A stretch of DNA of 64,000 bases from Coriobacteriaceae bacterium AM113-163 (GTDB lineage: Bacteria; Actinomycetota; Coriobacteriia; Coriobacteriales; Coriobacteriaceae). The notes beneath the pieces are model-generated. The model did no database searches. It was not told the DNA's origin and worked only from the letters and a program-made list of their open reading frames with translations. A program made the position numbers and the translations under genes. This document shows, one piece after another, positions 47,548 through 56,692 of this stretch; positions within the stretch are counted from its first letter, which is position 1, and each line of letters begins with the position of its first letter. The stretch is taken from positions 95,627 to 159,626 of the forward strand of contig JAQDWB010000003.1 of NCBI GenBank assembly GCA_027673765.1, in the 5' to 3' direction.

Positions 47548-48207
47548 CTATTTCACTTCAAACCTTAAGAGCCTCCGCTCCGGCAGATCGGTCATCTTCA
47601 TCGTGTAAGTCCCGGGAAATGCTTTCTCAAAACGGACGGTCTCGTAACCTTCGAAATAGTCGTTGGTGTTCTGCATCATAAATGGGACGAGCAACTCGTT
47701 TTCTGCCCCAACCTCCACGGCAAACGCAGCAGAGCCGCCAAGGACCGGCATGGCTTGCGTTATCAGATCGGTATTGACTACAAAATCATAGTTTGGCGCA
47801 GACTCCGGAACCAGATGCCAAACATACGCTTTGATTCCACCGTCGATATTATCCCTATTTCTGACACGCATCTTTACGGCGATAACGCACGTGATGTCGG
47901 CATCCTTCAGTCTCGTTTTCGTATCCACGGTGCCATATTTTGAATAATCGTCATGTGCTCGTTTGAGATACTCGCGCGGCGTGAGCAACTCTGCCCCGTC
48001 TATGCAAAACGAATACCCATCAGTCACCACATCCTTCGACCCCAGAAACGCTCCATCCATCGAGAGCCATTCGCCCTCCGCGTAATATTTCTCAGGAATG
48101 ACCGTCCGGTTCCCGTTAACGACGCTCACCCTCATGCCCGCAAGGCCGGCAGCAGCACAGCAAAAAAGCGCGAGCGCCGATCTTCTCGTCCACAGGGTCT
48201 TCTTCAT
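47548..48207 (-). CDS. Secreted or anchored protein at the end of an ABC operon
   Basis: A 219-residue protein with a basic start and hydrophobic segment (about 10-25, RRSALALFCCAAAGLAG) fitting a signal peptide or anchor. The rest is a beta-rich extracellular domain similar in style to DUF5028-type proteins; I am not certain of the family. It is the last gene of the operon 51138-47548, and a GTG start at 48216 would overlap the ATPase stop. I prefer ATG 48207, about 11 nt from AAAGG. It may modulate or protect against the exported product. Confidence 0.7.
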   Translation of the reverse strand: MKKTLWTRRSALALFCCAAAGLAGMRVSVVNGNRTVIPEKYYAEGEWLSMDGAFLGSKDVVTDGYSFCIDGAELLTPREYLKRAHDDYSKYGTVDTKTRLKDADITCVIAVKMRVRNRDNIDGGIKAYVWHLVPESAPNYDFVVNTDLITQAMPVLGGSAAFAVEVGAENELLVPFMMQNTNDYFEGYETVRFEKAFPGTYTMKMTDLPERRLLRFEVK

Positions 48208-48212
48208 CGCGC

Positions 48213-48857
48213 TCACGACCTTTCCCGAACTTTCACAACGGCACCGTCGCGCATGCAGTAAACCCGATCGGCCAGTTCCTCGAGCACCTCTCCGTCATGG
48301 CTGGACAGAAGGACCTCACGACCCGTTGATGCCGCCATCGCCACAACGCGCTTGAGCATTTCAACGCCCGCTTCGTCGAGGGCATTCGTTGGCTCATCGA
48401 GAACAAGCAGCTTCGGCTTCTCCATAATTGCCGCAGCTATCCCCAGACGCTGCTTCATCCCAAGCGAGTATGCTCGGAACTTCTTTTTTTCGTCTGCATC
48501 GAGCCCCACGAGCCGCAGGGCAGAGCGAATGTCCTCGGGGGTGGCAACGCCCTTGATCTGAGCGATGAGCTTCAGATTGTCGTAGCCAGACAGATATCCC
48601 AAAAAGGAAGGCGCCTCGATCAACATCCCCAGACTCGGCGGGAACGAGATGTCCGCCCCAAGCCTTTGGCCATCGATAGAGATTTCGCCTTCGGTAGGCT
48701 TGATCAACCCGCAAACCGCTCGCATGAGCATGGTCTTACCCGAACCGTTTATCCCCTGAAGCCCGACCACAGTCCCAGGGTCAACCTCGATGGACACGTT
48801 GCGCAGGACATCGTTTTTACCCATGCGCTTCGATACGCCCCTTACGATCACACTCAT
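48213..48857 (-). CDS. ABC transporter ATPase
   Basis: A 214-residue stand-alone ATPase of the BcrA/CcmA type. It has Walker A (LQGINGSGKTMLM), the family signature YSLGMKQRLGIA, Walker B (KLLVLDEPTNALD) and the switch histidine (LLSSHDGE). ATG 48857 is supported by AAAAGGGGG. It overlaps the permease upstream by 4 bp and the protein downstream shares its stop region, so all are cotranslated. ATPases of this class energise bacteriocin immunity or antibiotic-resistance exporters, but this role is not shown here. Confidence 0.9.
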   Translation of the reverse strand: MSVIVRGVSKRMGKNDVLRNVSIEVDPGTVVGLQGINGSGKTMLMRAVCGLIKPTEGEISIDGQRLGADISFPPSLGMLIEAPSFLGYLSGYDNLKLIAQIKGVATPEDIRSALRLVGLDADEKKKFRAYSLGMKQRLGIAAAIMEKPKLLVLDEPTNALDEAGVEMLKRVVAMAASTGREVLLSSHDGEVLEELADRVYCMRDGAVVKVRERS

Positions 48858-49690
48858 ATCTTGTCCCCCTTTTCTATAAGGTCGGCCCTTCGAAACCACA
48901 GTCCACCCAACGATAGGCATAACGACATAAGCCCAATTGATGACAAGACACTCGAGCCCGCCGCGATTCCCTCTTTGACAATTCCACCCCAGCGCAACAG
49001 CATCAAGGCGTTACCCAATAGCGCCCAATGTCGTGCATATGCCGAGCAGATCAGGTAGCTCATTAAAACCACAAACGAGACTGACGACCCAAGCACAAAC
49101 CCAACCGCTGCCTGCGCAAACGCAAGCGCCTCAAAAGCAAATAAGAGACCTATGAAAAACGGCAGCGCATCTGCCTCGGCAGCTTTGAGAAACCACGGCG
49201 CCAAATTAGCCAGTTGAAGCGACTCACCATGAATGACCGCGCTGAACGAGGAGCTCACCACCAAGCTCCAAATCACAACAGAGCAAACCACCACGAGCAG
49301 TGAAAATGCCGTTACTGCCGCCACCAAGATAAAACGCGAGACCCACCAAAGGGTTCTTGCCCGGCATCGAACAAGCGCTTGCAAACCAAACCCGTGCAAC
49401 GATTCGGTCGGATAGTCGAGTGTTGTATAGAGAATAAGCAGAATGAGAAATAGCCATCCTAGCGGAGGCACAAACATGACCCCGGGCCTAGGCTCAAACG
49501 GAGCAGATCCGGCAAACACGAGCGCAAGATTATCCGCAAACCCCAAGGTATCCGTTCTAACCCCATACACAGAAGACAATCCGTAGGCGTACACCAAGTT
49601 CGCAACGGTCACTGCCGCAATTGCAATAAAAGTGATGATGTTCTTCTTCAAAACGGTCCTCAGGTCCGCGGCGACCAGCCTAAACAGCAT
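48854..49690 (-). CDS. ABC-2 type permease subunit
   Basis: A 278-residue integral membrane protein with about six helices. There is no strong signature beyond hydrophobicity and position. Its ATG overlaps the previous permease's stop by one base (TGATG), and its end overlaps the ATPase start. It likely pairs with the permease at 49690-50571 to form a heterodimeric channel. Confidence 0.8.
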   Translation of the reverse strand: MLFRLVAADLRTVLKKNIITFIAIAAVTVANLVYAYGLSSVYGVRTDTLGFADNLALVFAGSAPFEPRPGVMFVPPLGWLFLILLILYTTLDYPTESLHGFGLQALVRCRARTLWWVSRFILVAAVTAFSLLVVVCSVVIWSLVVSSSFSAVIHGESLQLANLAPWFLKAAEADALPFFIGLLFAFEALAFAQAAVGFVLGSSVSFVVLMSYLICSAYARHWALLGNALMLLRWGGIVKEGIAAGSSVLSSIGLMSLCLSLGGLWFRRADLIEKGDKI

Positions 49691-50571
49691 CAGACCACCT
49701 CGCGTCTTTTCCACGCCCCAGAAAAAGCCAACGAAGCAAGGGTCAATAATATGATTTCCGCAAAACCGGCTCGAATGTCTGGCCAGTTATTCAGCGATTC
49801 CGACCTGATGCTGTTGAGGATATTGCAGTTAAACCCCACACAAGCCATTACGCCGAAGATCCAGCCATTTGCAAAATGCCACGCAACCATTAGCAGATAC
49901 GGGACAATTATCGCTTTGATTCTGCTACGAAACAAAATTGAGAAGCCAGTTACAGCCATGGATAAAGTCCCGAGCGTGACAGCATCGAACAGCGTGTATG
50001 CGAGCACATATGACAAAGGATGCGAATAAAATAGACCGGAGAAGTAGCTATGCAGGTAAAGTCCTACGTAAGTCGACTCATCGACCCGAGGAAGATACGC
50101 AGGAAAAAGCATCGAGACGATCAGGAAATTGACGAGCAGAGGAATGGCAGTCACTGTAAACGCGGAGAGGAAAGCAGACAGCATCTTTACGTTCACGTAC
50201 GCCTTTCTGGAAACGCGCGTGCATATCTGCATGTCATAACCACTCAAACGCTCAAAGAGACACGACCAAGATCCAGCCAACATTGCAAGCAGGGGCAGTG
50301 CATAGAAAAACACCGACGCAGACAGTGGCGCGTTCGCGCTCACAACAATCCAGTTACCGAAGCTGCTTTCACGTGTTTGACCGAGATAATTTTCGGCTTG
50401 CACGCCAACGCCGTAACCAAAAGAAAGAAGGTTGTGGCGCTCTTTTTCCAAATTTGCCCACGGCTCCAGCGCGGCAGCTATTGCAACTGCGACCGCAATC
50501 AAGAGAGCAAGGATAAAAGCTGGACGTCTAATCGTTTTCGACAGTTCGTATCTTGCGAGCTTTTGGTTCAT
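49690..50571 (-). CDS. ABC-2 type permease subunit
   Basis: A 293-residue membrane protein with about six helices. The start MNQKLARYELSKTIRRPAF is basic and typical of an ABC-2 permease facing the cytoplasm. A large outward loop lies between helices 1 and 2. ATG 50571 has GGAGGAGG upstream. It follows the secreted protein gene by 54 bp in the same direction. Confidence 0.82.
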   Translation of the reverse strand: MNQKLARYELSKTIRRPAFILALLIAVAVAIAAALEPWANLEKERHNLLSFGYGVGVQAENYLGQTRESSFGNWIVVSANAPLSASVFFYALPLLAMLAGSWSCLFERLSGYDMQICTRVSRKAYVNVKMLSAFLSAFTVTAIPLLVNFLIVSMLFPAYLPRVDESTYVGLYLHSYFSGLFYSHPLSYVLAYTLFDAVTLGTLSMAVTGFSILFRSRIKAIIVPYLLMVAWHFANGWIFGVMACVGFNCNILNSIRSESLNNWPDIRAGFAEIILLTLASLAFSGAWKRREVV

Positions 50572-50625
50572 ACGTCCTCCTCCCCCTTCCGACCCAGAAA
50601 GCCGGAAGGGAGCCATTTCAAACAA

Positions 50626-51138
50626 CTATGCGGGAAGCTTGTGGAAATGCCCGACGCAGTCGGGGCTCCATACGCCAATAACAGTGCCGTAGCCAGACTC
50701 CGCCCATGCAGTCAGTCGCGCCGCAGATCGCCCGTTCTCACGGACGAGGTTATACATTTCCCACTGTCCCTTGTGATTCGAACGATACGTTCCCTGAGTA
50801 CAATTCATGCTGCCGCTACCGCTTGTGTTATACGCACCGTCTGTATATAACCGAAGCGGATTTCCCGTATGGCCCTGGATATCCAGATAGAGCGATGAGG
50901 AATCATCCTTTTGACGGTAGCCAGTTGCACTCGTCCCGGCACATTGAAAACTAAATGCCTTATCGGCATTGTTCGTACAGGTCGTAATTCCCGTATCGGC
51001 GTTTTGAGTAATGCTGGAAACCTGAGAGGTGTCAAACTCCTCTTGTGCAAACGATGCAGCGGGAACCCCTAGGGACAGACCAGCTGCAATCACCAAGCCG
51101 ACTCCGATTCGAGCAATAGCGCTCCTTGGCTTAATCAT
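50626..51138 (-). CDS. Secreted four-cysteine protein heading an ABC operon
   Basis: A 170-residue protein with a clear Sec signal peptide (about residues 1-31, hydrophobic VGLVIAAGLSLGV, cleavage near SFAQEE). The mature part is about 140 residues, polar, with four cysteines (TTCTNN, FQCAGT, MNCTQG, PDCVGH), probably two disulfides. I do not recognise the family. The layout of a secreted protein followed by two permeases, an ATPase and another secreted protein recalls bacteriocin or signal export systems. ATG 51138 has GGAG 6 nt upstream. The LuxR-type regulator gene lies just upstream. Confidence 0.75.
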   Translation of the reverse strand: MIKPRSAIARIGVGLVIAAGLSLGVPAASFAQEEFDTSQVSSITQNADTGITTCTNNADKAFSFQCAGTSATGYRQKDDSSSLYLDIQGHTGNPLRLYTDGAYNTSGSGSMNCTQGTYRSNHKGQWEMYNLVRENGRSAARLTAWAESGYGTVIGVWSPDCVGHFHKLPA

Positions 51139-51247
51139 GGCCTTCTCCAATCAAAAGCGGTTAACAATGCGTCGACGCACGGCAACCTTCGCATGAATAG
51201 AGAAAGATGTCTGTAAACACCCGCTATTGAGTTGATTGCTCAGGCGT

Positions 51248-53383
51248 TTACACGTTATTTACCTGCGATAACAATAAAATTAGCTCCGCCTTATTCTTGA
51301 TCTTCAACTGGCGGTAAGATGCAGACCGCAGCGCTTGCACCGTAGATGCAGCGTAACCGACATCCTCCGCAATGGCCTTTGTCGTTGCCCCCTCTGCCGT
51401 CATCAGCAAAATTTGCGACTGAACATCAGAAAGGGAGCGCGACGTAAGCAGGGCCAGCTGGCGCACGCGGGCCGTTTCGGTGGACCCGTTCGCCCGGTAC
51501 TCCAAGACGGCCTTCTCGTCCTCAACCGAGCGGGCGAGCGCGATGTGCGTAACGAACATGGGCACAGACCAGCAAACAATCACCGTTGCCACGACGACAT
51601 TGACAGCCGAACTTTGCCCCAACAACGACGCGAGGAACAACGGCTCGAAAACCGTCAGATCCTGCACCATATTGAGCAAGACAGCCCAAACAGGAGCCGT
51701 CGCCCCGAAGCAAAGCATCCATATCCCAAGCATTTTGCGCTGCGGACAGCTTCGCATCACTATATATGTGAGCAGCACCCCCGTCAGCACCGCAAGTCCA
51801 TGGATTCGCCCCCTAGCGACCGCATAGATTAAGGCAACCATGCCCATTGACACCAACGGCACGATAGCCCGAGCATGGGCATGCACCTTAAACGGACGCA
51901 GCCCAACAGCGAGCGAAGCCGTAGACGCCACGCCGCAAAACAGGACCGGCACAGCCATCAACGGAACGCGTATGCACATCAATGCCGCGATATAGATAAA
52001 AGACCATTCCACAGCAGATAGCACCGCCCATACGTACGGGCTTCCGAGCCAAATCGCTTCACCCGCTCTATCCAGCGCAGCGCCACGATTCGCTTTTCCA
52101 CCCGCGTAGCGTAGCGACAGAAGCAGTCCGAGACCCAATGCGTAGCTTAAGAGGGAAAAGGCGACAGCCCGCGAAACACCGGACCCCCAATCGCTATCCG
52201 CCATTACCAAGGGCCCCGCCGCAAGGAGGATAAAGAATAATGTGAGCAGGTATCGAAACAGCCGGCGCGTTCGAGCTGATGCCACTATATCGTCAGCATG
52301 CCGCTGCGGTAGCTCATGCCCTACAGTATCGCCCTCACCCGCAAACAGCGCCACGAGCTCGCGTGAGCCCGCAACCGACGCCTTCCCGTATGCTCGGTGA
52401 AGCGTTGTTCTCACCGTCGATGGCTTCGTATCCGTCTCCTTGGCAATTTCCGCCGGCGTTTTCCCTTTGAGCAGCAGTCGAACAAACTGCTCTTCTCTAG
52501 GCGACAGGGCAGGGGAAAACACCCCCGCATCGAATGTGTCGGACGCACAGGCGATATCCGAATTGTTGTCCCGTTTCCCCCTTAGCAACATGCATACGAA
52601 GGCAGCAGCGATAACGGACCCCATCGCCAGCAATGCAATGACCACGGCATCGCTTGCGAAGTATGCCGCCTCAACAGCCGGAATAAGACCAATAGGAACT
52701 GCTACGAGCACAGAACAGGCAAACACGTCGCGCCGCCCATGGCCAAAGGCACGAGGGCGGCAAAACGGCGGGGCCACAGTCAATGCGAGATAGACCAACG
52801 GAATTAAAAGCGCAAGGCCAATTGACGCGGCCGTTACAGGGGGCATCCCCCATGGCTCGGGAACGACTCTCCATGAAACTCGACAGCAAAACAGCAGGCA
52901 AGACATGACGGCTATTGTTTCTGTAAAAATCGCGTCCTGCGGGTGACGAGTTTCCCTTTCGTCAGTCCGTGTCGACCTCTGCGTCAAAGGAGAGTCCGCC
53001 GTGCCCCAAATAACATATGAGAGAAGCAGCGACCCAACAAAGCACGAGACACACGAAACGCCATGTAACAACCAAATCGGTGCAAACACGATTGGAATAG
53101 AGTCTCCGCGAGCATAGAAAGCCAGGTCGGCCCATTCGGGAACCGTTGCAATAACACCAAGGAAAACACCGATGGCACCGAGATGCCTCGGCCTTCTCAT
53201 TCCCCCCTTGCATAGCGCAGCACCATGAACAAACGCCGCGAGGCATGCGCCCAGGATAACGAGCCAGGTCATTGCACCTGACGCTAGGCCGATTGAAGAT
53301 GAAAACCGGTGATAAGGGGTGACCGCCATTACGACAAGCGCAATGGCGCGGGCAAATGTAGCAGAACGGCGGGAAAAGAGCAT
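51248..53383 (-). CDS. Membrane LuxR-family regulator with two DNA-binding domains
   Basis: A 711-residue protein with a duplicated plan. It runs membrane helices (about 10-260), a LuxR-type helix-turn-helix at about 288-345 (LSPREEQFVRLLLKGKTPAE, STVRTTLHRAYGK), more helices (about 370-620), then a second C-terminal helix-turn-helix at about 641-711 (SLSDVQSQILLMTAEGATTK, STVQALRSASYRQL). Coriobacteriia have many membrane LuxR proteins with one such domain; two in one chain is unusual. ATG 53383 follows GGAGG by 5 nt. It precedes the secretion operon on the same strand and is its probable regulator. Confidence 0.85.
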   Translation of the reverse strand: MLFSRRSATFARAIALVVMAVTPYHRFSSSIGLASGAMTWLVILGACLAAFVHGAALCKGGMRRPRHLGAIGVFLGVIATVPEWADLAFYARGDSIPIVFAPIWLLHGVSCVSCFVGSLLLSYVIWGTADSPLTQRSTRTDERETRHPQDAIFTETIAVMSCLLFCCRVSWRVVPEPWGMPPVTAASIGLALLIPLVYLALTVAPPFCRPRAFGHGRRDVFACSVLVAVPIGLIPAVEAAYFASDAVVIALLAMGSVIAAAFVCMLLRGKRDNNSDIACASDTFDAGVFSPALSPREEQFVRLLLKGKTPAEIAKETDTKPSTVRTTLHRAYGKASVAGSRELVALFAGEGDTVGHELPQRHADDIVASARTRRLFRYLLTLFFILLAAGPLVMADSDWGSGVSRAVAFSLLSYALGLGLLLSLRYAGGKANRGAALDRAGEAIWLGSPYVWAVLSAVEWSFIYIAALMCIRVPLMAVPVLFCGVASTASLAVGLRPFKVHAHARAIVPLVSMGMVALIYAVARGRIHGLAVLTGVLLTYIVMRSCPQRKMLGIWMLCFGATAPVWAVLLNMVQDLTVFEPLFLASLLGQSSAVNVVVATVIVCWSVPMFVTHIALARSVEDEKAVLEYRANGSTETARVRQLALLTSRSLSDVQSQILLMTAEGATTKAIAEDVGYAASTVQALRSASYRQLKIKNKAELILLLSQVNNV

Positions 53384-53822
53384 ACGGCCTCCATAGCGTG
53401 TCATTATATCGCTCGAGCCGCTCGTTTATCTCTGTTCTCACACCAGCCAGCATCAATGATTCAGGCGAACTCCAATCCGCGCCAGATCACGGTCCGGCTT
53501 TTGTCCGCAGTCCCCACATCAAAGCGGGATGCGGTTTCCTTTTGGACGCCGGTTCGGAAAGCGCATCCCGTTCCAGGGCAATATTCTGGGATGCAGTTTC
53601 CGCAGCCCACCCCATTTGGAAAGCGCATCCCATAATTTGGCTGAAAACTGAGATGCGCTTTCCAAACGAGCCGAAACGGGCCGAATCGATCGGGCCACCT
53701 CGCATCCCGCTATCCTCGCCATCTGCCCGAGCGTGCTACACTAGCAGCATCTATGCCACCGCGAACGGCTCGGCCCCGCGCCCGCCGCTCGCAAACGAAC
53801 TTTAAACGCACGAGGGTTGGCC
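53384..53822. other. Repeat-bearing intergenic region before the kinase gene
   Basis: About 440 bp between divergent genes. The centre is the three-hairpin repeat at 53494-53666. The rest must include promoters for the regulator (minus) and the kinase cluster (plus). No coding sequence is supported. Confidence 0.6.
53494..53666. repeat. Three hairpin repeats, 62-bp period (locus B)
   Basis: Clear units lie at 53555-53602 and 53615-53666; their GGAAAGCGCATCCC arms are exactly 62 bp apart. A degenerate first unit keeps only its right arm (GGGATGCGGTTTCC, 53526-53539). Sequence, unit size and period match the array at 24053-24224. Confidence 0.85.
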
Positions 53823-55676
53823 ATGCCGCTTTTCTCGCAACATACCGCCCGGTTCTCGCCGGACGTTCCTTTGGAGGGCACCAGCTCTCGCGAGCTGCTC
53901 AAGCGGTACCAGCCGCTCGAGACACTTGCGACCGGCGGTTTTGGCTCCATCGAGATCTGCCGCGACACGCACCTGCGCCGCCGCGTCGCCATTAAACGCA
54001 TCCCCCTTATCAACGGTGCCGGCATGCCCGCTAGCGACATCATGGATGTCCTGCGCGAGGCGCACACTGCCGCCATGCTTCAACATCCCAACATCGTGCA
54101 GGTTATCGACTTTACGCACGACACAGCCTATGCCTACCTGGTTATGGAATATGTCGATGGCATGTCGCTGGCCGAGTTTTTGCACCGCGCGGACGGCCAC
54201 TCACTTACCTTTGACGAGGCCGCGGCCATTGCCGATGCCCTGGGCCAGGCGCTCACCTTCGCCCACAGTAATGGCGTACTCCACCTGGACATTAAGCCCG
54301 CCAACGTGCTCATCGACCACTCGGGCAATGTAAAGCTCACCGACTTTGGCATGGCGCGGCTGTCGTCCGCCGGTGGCTTTGGCGGCTCACGCGGCGGCAC
54401 CATCGGCTACATGCCGCCCGAGCAGCTCGATATCGAGACCGGCACGGTCGACGAGCGCGCCGATGTCTTTGCCCTCGCCTGTGTGATCTACGAGGGCCTG
54501 TGCGGCAGCGCTCCTTTTATGGCGGCCACGCCCGCCGACTCGCTCGGCCGCATCATCGGCGGCGCCACCTATCCCAGCGAGCTGATACCACACTTTCCCC
54601 CGGGAGCCGAGGCCGCGCTCATGAGCGCGCTCTCCCCCATGCCGCAGGACCGCCCCAACAGCATCGAGGCATTTTGCGACCAGCTCCTTGCCGGTCTGGG
54701 CAGCGTGCGCGAAGGCCGTCGCAGCCTGGAGCAAATGGTTGGCGAACTTTCGGATGACGAGCAGGAGCTCGACGATATCGAGCCGTCGCACTACGAGGAC
54801 GACACCATCGAAGTCGACCCCGCACTCGGCTGGGCAGGCACGCGCTGGAGCCATGCGCGCGACTACGCCATGCACGCTATCTCAGCGCTAACGTGCGGCG
54901 CCTTTAGCTTTTTGCTGATGCAGACGGCCGGCGTCGCGGCGCTTCCCGGCCTGGTCATTGCGGCTATCGCGATCGGAGCGGCGGCCGGCCTGGCCCCCCA
55001 GATTGGCTCGGCCATCTCGGCTGTGGGCTTTTTGGTGCTCATGGCAAACGCCACCATGCAGGCACAGGGCGTCCTGTCGATGTTGCCCGTCGCGGTGATC
55101 TTTGCCGCCGCCATGTCCGGTTGGTGGATCGCCTGGGGTCGCACCGAGGCTGCCGCGAGCGCCGCACTCACCTGTGCACTCGCGCTTGGCTGTCTGACCG
55201 GCAATACCTTCCTGGCAGCTGGGGTCACCGCCGGCGTCGCGTCATTTTGGCTCGGCCCGGCAAGCGCCGCCGCGGCAACGGGCATGGGCGCACTTTTTGC
55301 CCGTCTGGCCACGGTCGCGCTTTCAGCCGGAGGCGTGCTGGGGCTCGGTAACGTTGCCGCAGCGCTGGGAGACCCACTCCTTTGGGCTGCCTTTGTGCTG
55401 GTAGCGGCAACTGCCGCGGCGTCATCTGCGCTGCTCAACGCCCATGCCAAGCGTGCCGATCAGGGCTCAAACCTTGCCGTAATCGCCGCCATCGCTGTCG
55501 CCGGCATCGGCTGCGCAGCGGCGTCCTGTCTTGCACACCATATGGAAATTGCCAGCCTTGCAGCCGCGGTCGTCGCCAAGGCGGCGGTTGCGGGAACCCT
55601 ATCCTCTATAATCGTTGGGATATGCCTATATTTGCTCGGATACCAAAGAACCTATACGGAGAGTGATCTTTCGTGA
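53823..55676 (+). CDS. Ser/Thr protein kinase-like membrane protein with HLD motif
   Basis: A 617-residue protein. The N-terminal kinase domain (about 25-280) has a glycine loop (LATGGFGSIEI), VAIKRI, the catalytic loop VLHLDIKPANVL, TDFGMAR and MPPEQ. The usual HRD arginine is leucine (Leu155); the catalytic Asp156 and DFG are kept, so it may be active without activation-loop control. An acidic segment follows (about 305-340), then 8-10 small-residue helices (355-605) with no extracellular sensor. ATG 53823 follows GAGGG. It heads the cluster with fhaA, fhaB, phosphatase, RodA-PBP and pknB. Confidence 0.88.
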   Translation: MPLFSQHTARFSPDVPLEGTSSRELLKRYQPLETLATGGFGSIEICRDTHLRRRVAIKRIPLINGAGMPASDIMDVLREAHTAAMLQHPNIVQVIDFTHDTAYAYLVMEYVDGMSLAEFLHRADGHSLTFDEAAAIADALGQALTFAHSNGVLHLDIKPANVLIDHSGNVKLTDFGMARLSSAGGFGGSRGGTIGYMPPEQLDIETGTVDERADVFALACVIYEGLCGSAPFMAATPADSLGRIIGGATYPSELIPHFPPGAEAALMSALSPMPQDRPNSIEAFCDQLLAGLGSVREGRRSLEQMVGELSDDEQELDDIEPSHYEDDTIEVDPALGWAGTRWSHARDYAMHAISALTCGAFSFLLMQTAGVAALPGLVIAAIAIGAAAGLAPQIGSAISAVGFLVLMANATMQAQGVLSMLPVAVIFAAAMSGWWIAWGRTEAAASAALTCALALGCLTGNTFLAAGVTAGVASFWLGPASAAAATGMGALFARLATVALSAGGVLGLGNVAAALGDPLLWAAFVLVAATAAASSALLNAHAKRADQGSNLAVIAAIAVAGIGCAAASCLAHHMEIASLAAAVVAKAAVAGTLSSIIVGICLYLLGYQRTYTESDLS

Positions 55677-56686
55677 ACTTCCTGAACATCTTCGAGGACC
55701 ACGTGGCCGGCATCTTCGGTGCCACCCGTGCCCCGTTCTCCTTTAAGAAGCTTGCCAAGCAGGCCGCTCGCGACATGGAGGATCAGACTCTGGTGATCAA
55801 CGGCGTCAACACGGCGCCGGCACTCTATACCATCCTGATCGCCGCCGACGACGATCCCATGCTCGCCCCGTTCTACCCCGAGCTTTCGCGCGAGGTCCGC
55901 GAGTTTGTGAAGGCGCAGGCCGAAAAGCGCCGCTATGTCTTTGTCGGCGAGCCCCTCGTGCGCTTTATGATCGATCCGCAGCTGCGCGCCGGCAAGTTCT
56001 CGGTCTTTGCCGAGAACGTCGATGCCCCCACGCTCGGCCGCCTGTACGAAGAAGAGCGCGCCTATCAAAACGGTCTGGGCCAAAACAACTCCGCGGCAAG
56101 CCGTGCCGCCAGCGCCCCGCGCGCCGGCCAGCAGCAGTTTGCTGCCCCGCAGCAGCAGCGCCCCGCCGCCATGCCCCAGCAGCAGCCGACGCCTCGCGCC
56201 GCCGCTCCCGACCCGCTTGCCGTGGCAGACCCCTTCGCGCCTAGCGTCCCCGACCCCGCCGCAGCACCCATCCCGGTGCCGCAGACCGTCTCGCGCGACG
56301 CGCTTGCCGGCATGGGCGGAGCCGCCGCGACCGGTGCCGCCGTGGGCCTAGGCGCCGCAGCCGGCATCGCCTCCAACATGGCGAGCACTCGCGCCCCGCA
56401 GCGCCCGCTCGCCCAGCTCGTCGACGTCGTGAGCGGCGAGAGCCATAGCATCACCTCCGCACAGGTGACTATCGGTCGCGAGCGCTCGGTTTCCGATATT
56501 GCCCTGCGCGACCCCAACGTGTCGCGCCGCCACGCCCAGCTCACCTTTACGGGCTCGGATTGGTCGATCGAGGACCTCAATTCCACCAACGGCACGCTCG
56601 TCAACAACCGCCGCATTACGCGCTGCCCGCTGCGCAACGGCGATCTGCTGACGTTTGGCCTGAGCACCTTTGAATTTAGGGGATAG
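55673..56686 (+). CDS. FhaA-like protein (DUF3662 plus FHA)
   Basis: A 337-residue protein with the actinobacterial FhaA plan. An N-terminal DUF3662 domain (1-115, NFLNIFEDHVAGIFG) is followed by a Gln/Ala/Pro-rich linker (130-240) and a C-terminal FHA domain (about 255-335, SVSDIALRDPNVSRRHAQL, EDLNSTNGTLVNN). In mycobacteria FhaA links kinase signalling to cell-wall synthesis by binding phosphorylated partners such as MviN. Its GTG start overlaps the kinase stop by 4 bp. Confidence 0.93.
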   Translation: MNFLNIFEDHVAGIFGATRAPFSFKKLAKQAARDMEDQTLVINGVNTAPALYTILIAADDDPMLAPFYPELSREVREFVKAQAEKRRYVFVGEPLVRFMIDPQLRAGKFSVFAENVDAPTLGRLYEEERAYQNGLGQNNSAASRAASAPRAGQQQFAAPQQQRPAAMPQQQPTPRAAAPDPLAVADPFAPSVPDPAAAPIPVPQTVSRDALAGMGGAAATGAAVGLGAAAGIASNMASTRAPQRPLAQLVDVVSGESHSITSAQVTIGRERSVSDIALRDPNVSRRHAQLTFTGSDWSIEDLNSTNGTLVNNRRITRCPLRNGDLLTFGLSTFEFRG

Positions 56687-56692
56687 TCGCTT

